Shown in pieces: positions 24,254 to 33,357 of a stretch of DNA of 35,229 nt (positions are counted from its first letter, which is position 1; each line of letters opens with the position of its first letter). The notes under the pieces are model-generated. The model did not search any database. It was given only the letters and a program-made list of their open reading frames with translations, and had not been told where the DNA came from. Source of the stretch: a virus; IMG/VR virus record IMGVR_UViG_3300011013_001952, positions 1 to 35,229 of that record, one strand, 5' to 3'. Position numbers and translations under genes: made by a program.

Positions 24254-24966
24254 GTAGATTTACACAAAAAATTAAAAAACAATCTAGTGGCACTGCATGT
24301 GTTGCCATACTTTCTGCTGGAATAGGTAAAAGAATTAAATCGTATGAACCCAGAAGTCTTATTAAGATAGGAAACAAAACACTTATAGAACACCAAATAA
24401 CTGTTCTTGAAAATTCTTTTGATAATCCCGATATTATATTGGTAACAGGATACTCTACAAATAGGATAATAAGGAAAACAAAAAATAAAGTTAGAATAGT
24501 AGAAAATCAAATATACAACGAAACAACATCGTCTGAAAGTCTAAGGTTGGCCATTAATAATACTACAAGCAATAGTATGTTTTTCTTTCATGGAGACCTT
24601 TACTTTAATCTAGATACTATGAAAGAATTAAGATACGATAGGTCGTTTTTAATAATTGATAATCAAGATCAAATAAGCAGTAAAGAAGTTGGTATTACTG
24701 TTGTTAATAAGCGAGCTACAATTTTATCTTATGGATTAAATACTAAGTGGTGTCAAATGGCTTACATCACTGGTAAGGAGTTTGAAATAGCAAAAAACTT
24801 ATATCTAAGAGGAAACGAAACTATAAAAAAAATGTTACTTTTTGAAATACTAAATTTAATAATTTCAAAAGGCGGTAGTTTTATTTGTCACGAACCACAA
24901 GACATGTCAATATTAGAAATTGATTGTATGAGGGATTTATCGAATGAAAGTTTTAATATCGAGTGA
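24250..24966 (+). CDS. Sugar-phosphate nucleotidyltransferase-like protein
   Basis: The 238-residue protein has the nucleotidyltransferase start ILSAGIGKRI at 20-29, then EPRSLIKI at 33-40, where the usual PKxL Lys is Arg, followed by ITVLENSF, IILVTGYSTN and FFHGDLYFN, the metal-site region. It would make an NDP-sugar (or CDP-alcohol) from sugar-phosphate and NTP, feeding the transferases around it. The PR for PK change could alter specificity or activity. The N-terminal 15 residues are basic and unstructured. It overlaps the next gene by 23 bases. Confidence 0.82.
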   Translation: MSRFTQKIKKQSSGTACVAILSAGIGKRIKSYEPRSLIKIGNKTLIEHQITVLENSFDNPDIILVTGYSTNRIIRKTKNKVRIVENQIYNETTSSESLRLAINNTTSNSMFFFHGDLYFNLDTMKELRYDRSFLIIDNQDQISSKEVGITVVNKRATILSYGLNTKWCQMAYITGKEFEIAKNLYLRGNETIKKMLLFEILNLIISKGGSFICHEPQDMSILEIDCMRDLSNESFNIE

Positions 24967-26005
24967 TGGTATGCACGCCCACTTTTACCAGAGGGCTGCT
25001 TGGCTATCTGCGTTTAGAACTATTGGAGTAAACGTAGCAATGTGGGACTGCAAAGCTGTGTCAGCTTTTGACGCCTTTGATTCTTTTGAGCCAGATATAT
25101 TTATGGGGCAAGCATATAACCTTACTTCCTCACTTATTAAGTGTATATATGAAAGGCCACATTTAAAGGTGGGTCTCCGTGCAGGAGACTGGGGAGACCA
25201 TGAAAAAGAAGTAGATAAATCGCAATTTAATATATTGTACGCGACGGATCAAGAAAAAGAAGCTATTGAAAAACTAAAACAAGAAACTGGAAAGCCTGAC
25301 TTTGTTCATATTCATTATGATCAAGACGCTATGCAGACCACACACAACTATTGGAAAGATAAGTTAGACATAGATATCGTATCTTTAATGATGTGTGCCG
25401 ATCTAGACACTTATTGTTACTCCTCTTTTAAAGACCATTTGGCATGTGACATTGGTTTTGTTGGTGGCTATTGGCCATACAAATCTCTGGTCATTGACCG
25501 TTATTTATTACCTCTATGTTTTCCAGTAGGTCACCTTAACATTAAAATATTTGGAAACCAACCTTGGGAAGGAGTTAATCAATACTGTGGTATTATAGAC
25601 GATGTTGACGTGAAAGATCTTTTTGCTTCTGCAAAAGTATGTCCCAATCTTAGTGAACCCCACGCTCAGGAGTTTGGGTTCGATGTTAATGAGAGAGTGT
25701 TTAAAATTTTATGCTCGGGAGGATTTTGTGTTTCTGATCACGTTGAATCTATAAATAAAATTTTTGGAGACGCAGTTCCTTCCGCTCGCTCTCATGCAGA
25801 ATTTGCTGATAAAATTACATACTATCTTCAAAACGAAGATGAGAGAAATGAATTGGCAAAAAGGGGTAAAGATATTTTGTTAAATGGTCACACTAATTTT
25901 CATAGAATTAGCGCTATTTTGGAGGCTGCTGGATATCATGAAGAAGCCAAGGATGTAATTAAAAAATGGAATCATACAAAAGAGGAATTACATGCAACAG
26001 GATAA
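24944..26005 (+). CDS. CgeB-like glycosyltransferase (GT-B)
   Basis: The 353-residue protein has a Rossmann start (MKVLISSDGMHAHFYQRAAW), an IGFVGGYWPYK strand at the domain boundary, and the CgeB/Glyco_trans_1_2 signature in the donor domain, FDVNERVFKILCSGGFCVSDH, followed by DERNELAKRGKDILLNGHT. This family (PF13524) includes spore and cell-surface transferases. It probably acts on the same glycan as the neighbours. It overlaps the upstream gene by 23 bases and the fucose synthase gene by 14. Confidence 0.84.
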   Translation: MKVLISSDGMHAHFYQRAAWLSAFRTIGVNVAMWDCKAVSAFDAFDSFEPDIFMGQAYNLTSSLIKCIYERPHLKVGLRAGDWGDHEKEVDKSQFNILYATDQEKEAIEKLKQETGKPDFVHIHYDQDAMQTTHNYWKDKLDIDIVSLMMCADLDTYCYSSFKDHLACDIGFVGGYWPYKSLVIDRYLLPLCFPVGHLNIKIFGNQPWEGVNQYCGIIDDVDVKDLFASAKVCPNLSEPHAQEFGFDVNERVFKILCSGGFCVSDHVESINKIFGDAVPSARSHAEFADKITYYLQNEDERNELAKRGKDILLNGHTNFHRISAILEAAGYHEEAKDVIKKWNHTKEELHATG

Positions 26006-26957
26006 AATATTGGTGACAGGCGCGCGTGGATTTTTAGGTAAGGCCGTATGTGAGCAGTTAAAAGATGGCGGTTTTACAAATATAATCCCTTTAGGAGGTA
26101 AGGCTGAATGGGACCTTACCAAACAGAAACAGACCGACTACATATTAGCTGAAAAGAAACCGGACTATGTTATACATTTAGCGGCTCGCGTGGGAGGCAT
26201 TGGGGCCAATAAAGAAAATCCGGGACTCTTTATGTATGAAAATCTGGCTATGGGTATGAATCTTATTGAATCTTGCAGAAAATATGGTAAACTAAAAAAG
26301 TTCGTAATGGTTGGCACTGTATGTGCATATCCAAAGGTTACTAAAGTTCCATTTCAAGAAACAGATTTATGGAATGGTTATCCCGAAGAAACAAATGCAC
26401 CTTATGGAATAGCTAAGAAGACACTTATGGAACTATTGGTAGCTTACAAAAAACAGTACGGCTTTCAATGCGCTAACCTAATACCAGTAAATATGTATGG
26501 TCCTCATGATAACTTTGATCCTAAAATTAGCCATGTGATTCCAGCTCTAATTCTCAAGTTTGCTAAAGCCATGCAGAATAAACATGCGCCAGTTGAAATA
26601 TGGGGAACAGGAAGTGCAAGTCGAGAATTTTTATATGTAAACGATTGCGCAAAAGCCATCCTAAAATCTATCCAAGAAGATACCCCGCCAGATCCTATTA
26701 ATATTGGTACAGGTTCTGAAATTACAATTAAAAATCTGGTTCAGAAGCTTGGGTCTCTTATGGGATATCAAGGTAGTATTTATTTTAATCCCAAATATCC
26801 AGATGGACAACCACGCCGATGTCTAGACACACATGTTGCTAAATCCTTACTTAACTTTGAAGCGGCTACAGATCTAGACACAGGGCTACAAAAAACTGTT
26901 GAATGGTTCAATAAGAATAAGGATCAATTTGTTGATTACTTCGATCATATTCAGTAA
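25992..26957 (+). CDS. fcl: GDP-L-fucose synthase (GDP-4-keto-6-deoxymannose epimerase/reductase)
   Basis: The 321-residue extended SDR shows GARGFLG at 10-16 for NADP(H), ARVGGIGANKENP, VGTVCAYPK, and APYGIAKK with Tyr138 and Lys142. SHVIPALI holds the active-site His, and Cys111 matches the second epimerisation residue. The triad Ser of E. coli is Thr109 here, a mild change. The enzyme turns GDP-4-keto-6-deoxy-D-mannose into GDP-L-fucose with NADPH. The partner dehydratase Gmd is not in the window, so it may be elsewhere in the genome or supplied by the host. Length is normal for the family. Confidence 0.92.
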   Translation: MQQDKILVTGARGFLGKAVCEQLKDGGFTNIIPLGGKAEWDLTKQKQTDYILAEKKPDYVIHLAARVGGIGANKENPGLFMYENLAMGMNLIESCRKYGKLKKFVMVGTVCAYPKVTKVPFQETDLWNGYPEETNAPYGIAKKTLMELLVAYKKQYGFQCANLIPVNMYGPHDNFDPKISHVIPALILKFAKAMQNKHAPVEIWGTGSASREFLYVNDCAKAILKSIQEDTPPDPINIGTGSEITIKNLVQKLGSLMGYQGSIYFNPKYPDGQPRRCLDTHVAKSLLNFEAATDLDTGLQKTVEWFNKNKDQFVDYFDHIQ

Positions 26958-27774
26958 AGACAGACCAGCACAACTGGATTTATGTCTTAGCAGTATTGAA
27001 CGTAACTTTAAAGATTGCGGACGTACTACCGTATTATATAATAATTCAAAAGATTTCGTAGATTCGTATAAGATAGTACAAAAGGAACACCCCGATACAT
27101 TTTTTTGGCCTCAAGGAATTTCATTATATAAAGATGTATATGCCGCTATTTCTACTGTACAAGATGATTATGTCTGCTTTTTTACAGATGATGATATATT
27201 TTTTGCGTCTCTCAAAACTATTCCATTAAAGAGTATATTAGATAATAAAGATGTTACCTGTGTCTCTTTGAGGTTGGGTTTTAATATATGTCAAAGACAG
27301 CATGGCGATAACATATATCATGACAGGCTAAATGAACATATAGTAAAAGACAATTTTATTTGGTGGCCTAGAACCGCCTATTTATACGGGTCTTACTGGT
27401 CGTATTCATTATCTGTAGACGGTCATATTTTTAGAAAGTCTGATTTATTAGATATGTTTGATGAGCTATGTTATTTAGAATCAAAATATAAATGGAAGCA
27501 AACACCAAATGAATTAGAAGGTGCCCTTCAAAGATTTTGGGCAATTGCTCCTAACGTTATGGTTTGTCCTCAGCATAGCGTAGTAGTTAATAGTCCAAAT
27601 AATCGCGTACAAGACACACATGCTGATAATAGGGCGGGCGATGTACATGCTACAGACAATCATTTTTTATTGAAGAAATATATTTCTGGAGAAAGAATTA
27701 ATCTAAAACAGTTAAGTTTTAATAATATACGTTGTCCTCATCATGAGATAGACATCTTGAAAGGCTTACAATGA
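26932..27774 (+). CDS. GT-A-type glycosyltransferase (280 aa)
   Basis: The open frame extends back to TTG 26899. The most likely start is TTG 26932 (or 26929), because AAGGA at 26919-26923 is 8 (or 5) bases before it and the sequence then opens with ITSIIFSKDRPAQLDLCL, the first strand and helix of a GT-A fold. The metal motif is FFTDDDIFF near residue 85. A long TVLYNNSKD strand and C-terminal PNVMVCPQHSV follow. No ATG start exists in a sensible place, which is unusual here. It shares 26 bases with fcl and 4 bases (ATGA) with the methyltransferase. Confidence 0.78.
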   Translation: MITSIIFSKDRPAQLDLCLSSIERNFKDCGRTTVLYNNSKDFVDSYKIVQKEHPDTFFWPQGISLYKDVYAAISTVQDDYVCFFTDDDIFFASLKTIPLKSILDNKDVTCVSLRLGFNICQRQHGDNIYHDRLNEHIVKDNFIWWPRTAYLYGSYWSYSLSVDGHIFRKSDLLDMFDELCYLESKYKWKQTPNELEGALQRFWAIAPNVMVCPQHSVVVNSPNNRVQDTHADNRAGDVHATDNHFLLKKYISGERINLKQLSFNNIRCPHHEIDILKGLQ

Positions 27775-28415
27775 TTTTTAATCTAGCTGATTTGATCAAT
27801 AAATATAATATGAATATTAAGGGTGTGTTTCATATAGGAGCTTATACCGGAGAGGAACTGGAACTTTATAGGACCATAGGTCTATCTAATACTGTATTGT
27901 TTGAGCCACAAAAGGATCTATTTAGAATAGTAAAGAATAAATGTATAGCTACTGAAAACGTTTATAACGTAGCTCTTGGTAATGTAAATGATCAGTTAAT
28001 GAATATGTATATATCTCATACAGACGGAGGAATTGAAAATGGATCAGGAGCATCCAGTTCATTACTGAAACCTAAGAAGCACCTTATTGAGCATCCTAAT
28101 GTAAAATTTGTAAAAAAAGAATCAGTGGCAGTATATAGGCTAGATAACTTTATTTCTGCTTTTGATATTAATATAAATGAGTACAATTTTCTAAACATTG
28201 ATGTTCAAGGATATGAATTAGAAGTATTAAAAGGAGCCGAAAAGTCTTTGCAACAAATAGATTATATGATCGCAGAAGTAAATCGTGATGAAATGTATAG
28301 TGGTTGTCCTATGATTGGCGATATTGATAATTACCTGAAAGGTTTCGGATTTACGAGAGAGCTTGTGGCGTGGCAATCTGAAAGCTGGGGAGACGCTTTT
28401 TATATTAAGGTGTAA
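27771..28415 (+). CDS. FkbM-family SAM methyltransferase
   Basis: The 214-residue protein has VFHIGAYTGEELELY, the SAM-binding Gly-rich motif, then TVLFEPQKDLF, YNVALGN, and the family hallmark NIDVQGYELEVLKGAE (about residues 141-156). FkbM enzymes O-methylate sugars or polyketides; in this locus a glycan hydroxyl is the likely target. The end (SWGDAFYIKV) is the normal family finish, so the gene is whole. It overlaps its upstream neighbour in ATGA fashion and leaves two bases before the next gene. Confidence 0.9.
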   Translation: MIFNLADLINKYNMNIKGVFHIGAYTGEELELYRTIGLSNTVLFEPQKDLFRIVKNKCIATENVYNVALGNVNDQLMNMYISHTDGGIENGSGASSSLLKPKKHLIEHPNVKFVKKESVAVYRLDNFISAFDININEYNFLNIDVQGYELEVLKGAEKSLQQIDYMIAEVNRDEMYSGCPMIGDIDNYLKGFGFTRELVAWQSESWGDAFYIKV

Positions 28416-28417
28416 AA

Positions 28418-29242
28418 ATGAATTTCTTTGATATGTGCGAAATAGAAACATCGTTATTCGATAGAAGCTACGCAGAAAAAAATGCGAACTGGCTCATCAT
28501 GAAAAAGATCTATGAAAAAAATATAGACAAAAATAACGGCGAGACTATTCCGAATATAATTCATTTTATATGGCTTGGCGCGCCAATGCCAGAGTGGTAT
28601 GTTAAAAATATAGAAGACTGGAAGAATAAAAATCCAGACTTTGAAGTGAAAATATGGGGTAATAAAGATGTAGAAGACTTTTTACCTACAATGGAAAACA
28701 AAGAACTATACCTAGCCGCTCCCAGCTGGGGTAATAAGTCCGATCTTCTAAGGTATGAAATATTAAAACAGTATGGAGGACTATATGTTGATGTAGATTT
28801 TTTATGTTTATCCTCGGAGTTTTCTGCTATTCATAGTAATGCTTCCTTTTATGCAGGTATATGTTTAGAAAGAGAAGTTCAAATGAATAACGGGATCATG
28901 GCGTCTGCCCCAAACCATCCTATATTAGATCTATGTATTCAACGATGTACCTTAGATAATCCTTGGGAAATCGCGTGTGATCAAACTAAAGTGTTATATC
29001 AAACTGGTCCGTGGGTTCTTACAGAAAGTATTCTACGGTATATAAAAGAGTGGTCTTGGACTGCATTCGATAATGTACTAATTTTTCCATCGCAATCATT
29101 TCATCCTTTTCCAGCCGCGTATAGAAATGAGGCCACGGAGGAACTCATTAAATCTTATTTGAAGCCTTGGAGCTATGCTTGTCATTTGTGGCATGCTAGT
29201 TGGCAACCAGACTCTAAACATTATGTCGGAGACTTAATATGA
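28418..29242 (+). CDS. GT32-like glycosyltransferase with DXD motif
   Basis: The 274-residue protein has IPNIIHFIWLGAPMPEW, WKNKNPDFEVKIW, SDLLRYEILKQYGGLYVDVD with the metal-binding Asp125-x-Asp127, and MNNGIMASAPNHP, the pattern of Gly_transf_sug (PF04488) and OCH1-type transferases. These are often mannosyl-, galactosyl- or glucosyl-transferases of cell-wall or capsular glycans. A start 3 bases after the previous stop has a weak AAGGTG site. The last 4 bases overlap the exostosin-like gene. Confidence 0.88.
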   Translation: MNFFDMCEIETSLFDRSYAEKNANWLIMKKIYEKNIDKNNGETIPNIIHFIWLGAPMPEWYVKNIEDWKNKNPDFEVKIWGNKDVEDFLPTMENKELYLAAPSWGNKSDLLRYEILKQYGGLYVDVDFLCLSSEFSAIHSNASFYAGICLEREVQMNNGIMASAPNHPILDLCIQRCTLDNPWEIACDQTKVLYQTGPWVLTESILRYIKEWSWTAFDNVLIFPSQSFHPFPAAYRNEATEELIKSYLKPWSYACHLWHASWQPDSKHYVGDLI

Positions 29243-30066
29243 ATTCTGCATTTGCCATATCTACTAACCATGAAAATCCTCCCTATAATTATACAATATT
29301 TGAGGAGTATTTTTATACTAGATTTAGTAAAGAGCGTCCAGATACTTGTAGAAAGTATCTTCCGGTTTGTTGGACAAACTACTATGTATCTAAAAATTAT
29401 GGACAAGAAGACATGTCTGACTTGCAATTTTATCTAGATAGTTTGGATAGGGATGAAGAATATTTTACTATTGTACAATGGGACGATGGTATTCTTCATG
29501 ATGTGGAGCATTTAGATCTATTCTCTTTTGCTAGTGGAGGCGTAGGAGATTATCCCTATCCGCTAAACTGTGAGCCTCGGCCACAAACTACAAATCTGAA
29601 GCCTCCTAAGACACTCTTGTGTAGTTTTGTAGGCGCAATTGAAGGAAGACATCCTGTACGGCAAAAGATGAAGTATTATTTTAATGAGCACGATGATGCT
29701 TTTGTTAGTGAATGGATGGGCGTAACTGGATTTGAAATGGCTATGAGGTCTTCTAAATTTGCCTTATGTCCAAGAGGTTATGGAAAAACATCTTTTAGGA
29801 TATGTGAGGCTTTGAGGTATGGTACTATTCCTGTTTATATTTATGACGAGCCGTGGATACCGTTTCACGATATTGTAGACTTTGAATCATATGGTGTTTT
29901 ATGTAGTGTAAAAAATCTAAGACATTTGTACGGACATTTAAGTCTAATGAGTGATCATAAGATTAATGAGATGTTAGATAAGGGTCAACAAGTATATAGA
30001 GAATATTATGATTATAAAGGATGTTATAATAAAATATTATCGAAATTAGATGAATGGAAAGACTGA
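29239..30066 (+). CDS. Exostosin-like glycosyltransferase (GT47-type)
   Basis: The 275-residue protein matches the exostosin C-terminal pattern: SKFALCPRGYGKTSFRICEA, then LRYGTIPVYIYDEPWIPF and DFESYGVL. An earlier KTLLCSFVGAIEGRHPVR segment is the usual start of that domain. Eukaryotic exostosins build heparan sulfate; bacterial and giant-virus relatives make surface glycans. It starts in an ATGA overlap with the GT32-like gene and ends one base into the next gene (TGATG). Confidence 0.85.
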   Translation: MNSAFAISTNHENPPYNYTIFEEYFYTRFSKERPDTCRKYLPVCWTNYYVSKNYGQEDMSDLQFYLDSLDRDEEYFTIVQWDDGILHDVEHLDLFSFASGGVGDYPYPLNCEPRPQTTNLKPPKTLLCSFVGAIEGRHPVRQKMKYYFNEHDDAFVSEWMGVTGFEMAMRSSKFALCPRGYGKTSFRICEALRYGTIPVYIYDEPWIPFHDIVDFESYGVLCSVKNLRHLYGHLSLMSDHKINEMLDKGQQVYREYYDYKGCYNKILSKLDEWKD

Positions 30067-30965
30067 TGAAAATACTATACGTTACCACACCTGATACAGG
30101 CGCTCAAGGAGATTACCAAGAGGTATCTATGCTGCATGGTCTACGAGAAGTTTTAGGCGATGACTGTATAGATTTTCCTAGAAAAAAAATTATGTATGGA
30201 GATTTTTCAGTGTCTCCTAAAAATGAGCTACACGGATGGGGCTTTAGTTTGTTAACCTATCCTATTGAAGAGGTTGCTAATAGGGAGATAGACGAGGTAG
30301 ACTTTGTTTTATATGGCGTTACAGATGCTTACGGTGTAAAAAGTATGCCAGAAGTAAACAAATTAGCTAAACATGGAGTATGGTTTTTGGATGGTCACGA
30401 CCATGCCAAAATAACTCAAACCCCATGCTTTAAAAGAGAGCTATTTGAAGAAGCTGACGACGTATATCCTACAGGGTTTGGTATTCCGTCTCACCGAATT
30501 CGTCCCATATTGTTTAGTAATAGACAACAAGTTATACAAAAAACAGCTCCTCCTTACGCTGTATTTGGTCCCCAAATTTTAGGGCCAGCAGCTAGACAAC
30601 TTTATGTTTTTAGTAACGAAGAGAACTATTATAATGATATGTCGTCTTCTTGGTTCGGTTTAACCTGTATGAAGGGCGGATGGGATTCATTGAGACATTA
30701 TGAAATAATGGCAAGTGGTACATGTTTACTTTTTCGAGACTATAAAGATAAGCCTCCTCTCTGTTCGCCTCAAGACTTGCCCTGTTATTCATATAGCAAT
30801 CTTGATGAAGTAGAGACCATAATAAACAGACTTATTGTTAACAATCGTCCAACACAAGAATATATGGATATGGTGTTTGCGCAACGTGAGTGGTTATTGA
30901 AGTATGGAACTACCAAAGCACGAGCTGAAAGTTTGATAAAAGTACTAGAACAACATAAAACTTAA
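30066..30965 (+). CDS. GT-B/CgeB-like glycosyltransferase candidate
   Basis: The 299-residue protein starts with MKILYVTTPDTGAQGDYQEV. An ATG at 30054 is in frame, but 30066 overlaps the previous stop as TGATG and gives the normal Rossmann start. WDSLRHYEIMASGTCLLFRD in the second half resembles the CgeB/Glyco_trans_1_2 donor site (NERTFEALACG in other members). A HDHAKI segment lies in the middle. The fit is weaker than for the CgeB-like gene at 24.9 kb. It may be an inactive relative. Confidence 0.7.
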   Translation: MKILYVTTPDTGAQGDYQEVSMLHGLREVLGDDCIDFPRKKIMYGDFSVSPKNELHGWGFSLLTYPIEEVANREIDEVDFVLYGVTDAYGVKSMPEVNKLAKHGVWFLDGHDHAKITQTPCFKRELFEEADDVYPTGFGIPSHRIRPILFSNRQQVIQKTAPPYAVFGPQILGPAARQLYVFSNEENYYNDMSSSWFGLTCMKGGWDSLRHYEIMASGTCLLFRDYKDKPPLCSPQDLPCYSYSNLDEVETIINRLIVNNRPTQEYMDMVFAQREWLLKYGTTKARAESLIKVLEQHKT

Positions 30966-30973
30966 GGAATATT

Positions 30974-31768
30974 ATGTTAGAATATTACGACTATCTTCCA
31001 GACAATAACTTAGAGACTAAATATTTCAATGAAATAATTGAGCATCTAGATATTGATATTGCTGTAGTAGCAAAGAATTTTGGTGATACAGTTCCCAAAG
31101 TTGATAGAGAAAAAATTATGTTGATAAATGCCGATGAAGCATATAGAATACCAGAAGAAGTAAATGATCCATCAGTCAAGTTAATATTTAAACAGTATTG
31201 TTATAAAAACCAGCATCCAAAATTAAGACCAATTCCTCTATGTCCCTCTAAAGAATTTATAGTAACTGAAAAGCCTATTCTGGAAAGAAAGTTTGACATA
31301 TCTTTTGTAGGTCAAATAGCTGTTACAAGATCTGGATTCTATAGAGAAGTTCCTGAGTTTTTAATGGACAGTTCTGTTAATTCTTTTTTTGGTTTTTATG
31401 AAGGCTTCAATAGAGGATTAGATTGTTCCATGTATTCTAATATTTTATGTGATACTAAAATAGCTGTATGTCCTCATGGAGCGGGTAGCCCAGAATCTTT
31501 TCGGTTTTTTGAAGCGTGCGCAGCGTCTTGTATTATACTTACAGTGGAACAACCAGAAAATTGGGTGTACCAGAACGCTCCTTATGTTAAGTTTAAAAGT
31601 AATAATTTTCCACATACATATTCTATCGCTAAAGAATTGTTATCGAATCCAGACAGGCTAGTATCAATAAGTGATGCAACCAAATTATATTACAACGAAC
31701 AAATATCAGCAGAAGCAGTTAGTAAATATATAAAAGGAGAACTATATGAATGTGGGAGTAATAGGTAG
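30974..31768 (+). CDS. Exostosin-like glycosyltransferase (second copy type)
   Basis: The 264-residue protein has the exostosin-like donor region TKIAVCPHGAGSPESFRFFEACAASCIIL followed by VYQNAPYVKFKS, and an ISFVGQIAVTRSGFYREV strand-helix at the domain start. It aligns in plan with the gene at 29.2 kb, but the two share little sequence beyond these motifs, so recent duplication is unlikely. A separate AAGGA site lies 9 bases before the start. It ends 23 bases inside the dehydrogenase gene. Confidence 0.74.
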   Translation: MLEYYDYLPDNNLETKYFNEIIEHLDIDIAVVAKNFGDTVPKVDREKIMLINADEAYRIPEEVNDPSVKLIFKQYCYKNQHPKLRPIPLCPSKEFIVTEKPILERKFDISFVGQIAVTRSGFYREVPEFLMDSSVNSFFGFYEGFNRGLDCSMYSNILCDTKIAVCPHGAGSPESFRFFEACAASCIILTVEQPENWVYQNAPYVKFKSNNFPHTYSIAKELLSNPDRLVSISDATKLYYNEQISAEAVSKYIKGELYECGSNR

Positions 31769-32576
31769 AGGCTTTGTGGGAGGAGCAATATATAAATTTT
31801 TGAAAGATAGCTCGCCCTATGCAGCGTATTCATACGATATAAAAGATGATATGGATATTAACGATGGATATCTAAATATCATAGACAAATGTGAGATTAT
31901 TTATGTGTGTTTGCCCACACCAATGGATAAAGACGGTAGGTGTTTTACGGGTATTGTAGAAGATTCATTATCTTTATTAGACAGATATGCTGCGCAGTTG
32001 TCTGTAAAGCCTATCGTACTAATCAAGTCTACGCTTGTTCCGGGCACTTCAGAAAGATTCAATCTACAATTTAGAGCCTTAGATGTAATAGTCAACCCAG
32101 AATTTCTCACTGAACGTAATGCTGAGGAAGACTTTAAAAATTCTCCATCGCATCTGATAGGATTTTCTCGTGACACTCCTACAGTAGGCTTAAAAGTAGA
32201 AAAATATTACAAAGACCTGTGGCCTTCCTCTAATATTATTAAAACGTCTCACACAGAAGCGGAGTTAATAAAATACATTGTTAACTCTTATCTGGCAGTA
32301 AGAGTTGGCTACGCTAATCATGTATATGAAATGTGTTCTATTTTGAAAATTGACTATAATGATATGGTTGAGAATGCTATTCAGGCCAATTCGAGAATAG
32401 GTAGAACGCACTGGAAGGTTCCGGGACCAGATGGCAAATTTGGTTTTGGCGGTTCGTGTTTTCCAAAAGATCTGAGTGGCCTAATTAAACTATTTGAAGA
32501 TAAAAAATTAGACGCTTCTATTTTTAAGGCTACTCAAGATTACAATTTGAAAGTCAGGGATAAAAATGTTCTCTAG
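31746..32576 (+). CDS. UDP-glucose/GDP-mannose dehydrogenase, short form
   Basis: The 276-residue protein has the NAD-binding MNVGVIGRGFVGGAIY, IIYVCLPTPMD, LIKSTLVPGT, VNPEFLTERNAEEDF, the Lys in AELIKYIVNSYLA, and the catalytic Cys238 in FGGSCFPKD. It ends soon after, so the C-terminal UDP-sugar-binding domain (about 100 more residues in UGDs of 390-450) is absent. The catalytic set is present, so it may use another partner, or be a truncated form. It should oxidise a C6 alcohol of an NDP-sugar to a uronic acid with NAD+. It overlaps both neighbours by 11-23 bases. Confidence 0.87.
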   Translation: MNVGVIGRGFVGGAIYKFLKDSSPYAAYSYDIKDDMDINDGYLNIIDKCEIIYVCLPTPMDKDGRCFTGIVEDSLSLLDRYAAQLSVKPIVLIKSTLVPGTSERFNLQFRALDVIVNPEFLTERNAEEDFKNSPSHLIGFSRDTPTVGLKVEKYYKDLWPSSNIIKTSHTEAELIKYIVNSYLAVRVGYANHVYEMCSILKIDYNDMVENAIQANSRIGRTHWKVPGPDGKFGFGGSCFPKDLSGLIKLFEDKKLDASIFKATQDYNLKVRDKNVL

Positions 32577-33357
32577 AAACCCACATAATCCGTCTCCAAA
32601 ATACTTGGAGAAAGATATCACCATTTGCTTACATGCTGGATCTGATTCTAAGGTTGTAGAAAGTCAGATGCAAAAATTAGAACCATTAAATAATGAATTT
32701 AATATACATTGGAACAATAGAATTGATAGACGAGCAGAAGCATATGATTCATATTCGGAATTAGTCAATGAGGCCGTAGCTACTTCTCCAACCGAAACTG
32801 TTATTTTGGTAAATGACAGAGTAATTCCAAAGCCAGAAGAAGTTACTTTCATGCTACAGCTTCTCCATAGAGGATATGCGGTGGTAGGACAATGGAATGT
32901 AGCCTTTTTAACTCTTACTAAAGAAGTCTTTAGAAAAATAGGATGGTTTGATCAGAGGTTTTATGGAGGAGGATGCGAAGACGATGATTTCGTGTTACGT
33001 TTAAGATTAGCTAATTTAGCCTATTATGAATCATTATCATGTGAATATGATCAAACATGGAAGAGTCCATTGTTAAAAGAGGAAGCTACTAAGTGTGCTG
33101 TATCTGGACCCTACTTTCATAGAAAGTGGCAACAGACTCCCCAAGAAATTAAAAGAGTTATACCAGAAGAAAACTATCCACAATGGGATAATATGATAGG
33201 AGACTCAAGACCAGATATTAGCGGGTCTTGGCTTGATTGGACACATTCTATAATTGGAGTTGACTTTGGAAGAAGGTCAACTGATGGTGAGTCACGCACA
33301 TACCACTTTATGCTTTCAGACTATAAGACAGAATATAGAAAGGTTACTTCGGTATGA
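32566..33357 (+). CDS. GT2-like glycosyltransferase
   Basis: The 263-residue protein lacks the usual hydrophobic GT-A start but has an early ITICLHAGSDSK strand, VILVNDRVIPKPEEV, then FRKIGWFDQRFYGGGCEDDDFVLRLRLA, the late half of GT2 enzymes where an ED pair supplies the catalytic base. The classical DXD reads NDR. It likely transfers a sugar in the same pathway. It overlaps the dehydrogenase by 11 bases and the formyltransferase gene by 4 (ATGA). Confidence 0.76.
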   Translation: MFSRNPHNPSPKYLEKDITICLHAGSDSKVVESQMQKLEPLNNEFNIHWNNRIDRRAEAYDSYSELVNEAVATSPTETVILVNDRVIPKPEEVTFMLQLLHRGYAVVGQWNVAFLTLTKEVFRKIGWFDQRFYGGGCEDDDFVLRLRLANLAYYESLSCEYDQTWKSPLLKEEATKCAVSGPYFHRKWQQTPQEIKRVIPEENYPQWDNMIGDSRPDISGSWLDWTHSIIGVDFGRRSTDGESRTYHFMLSDYKTEYRKVTSV

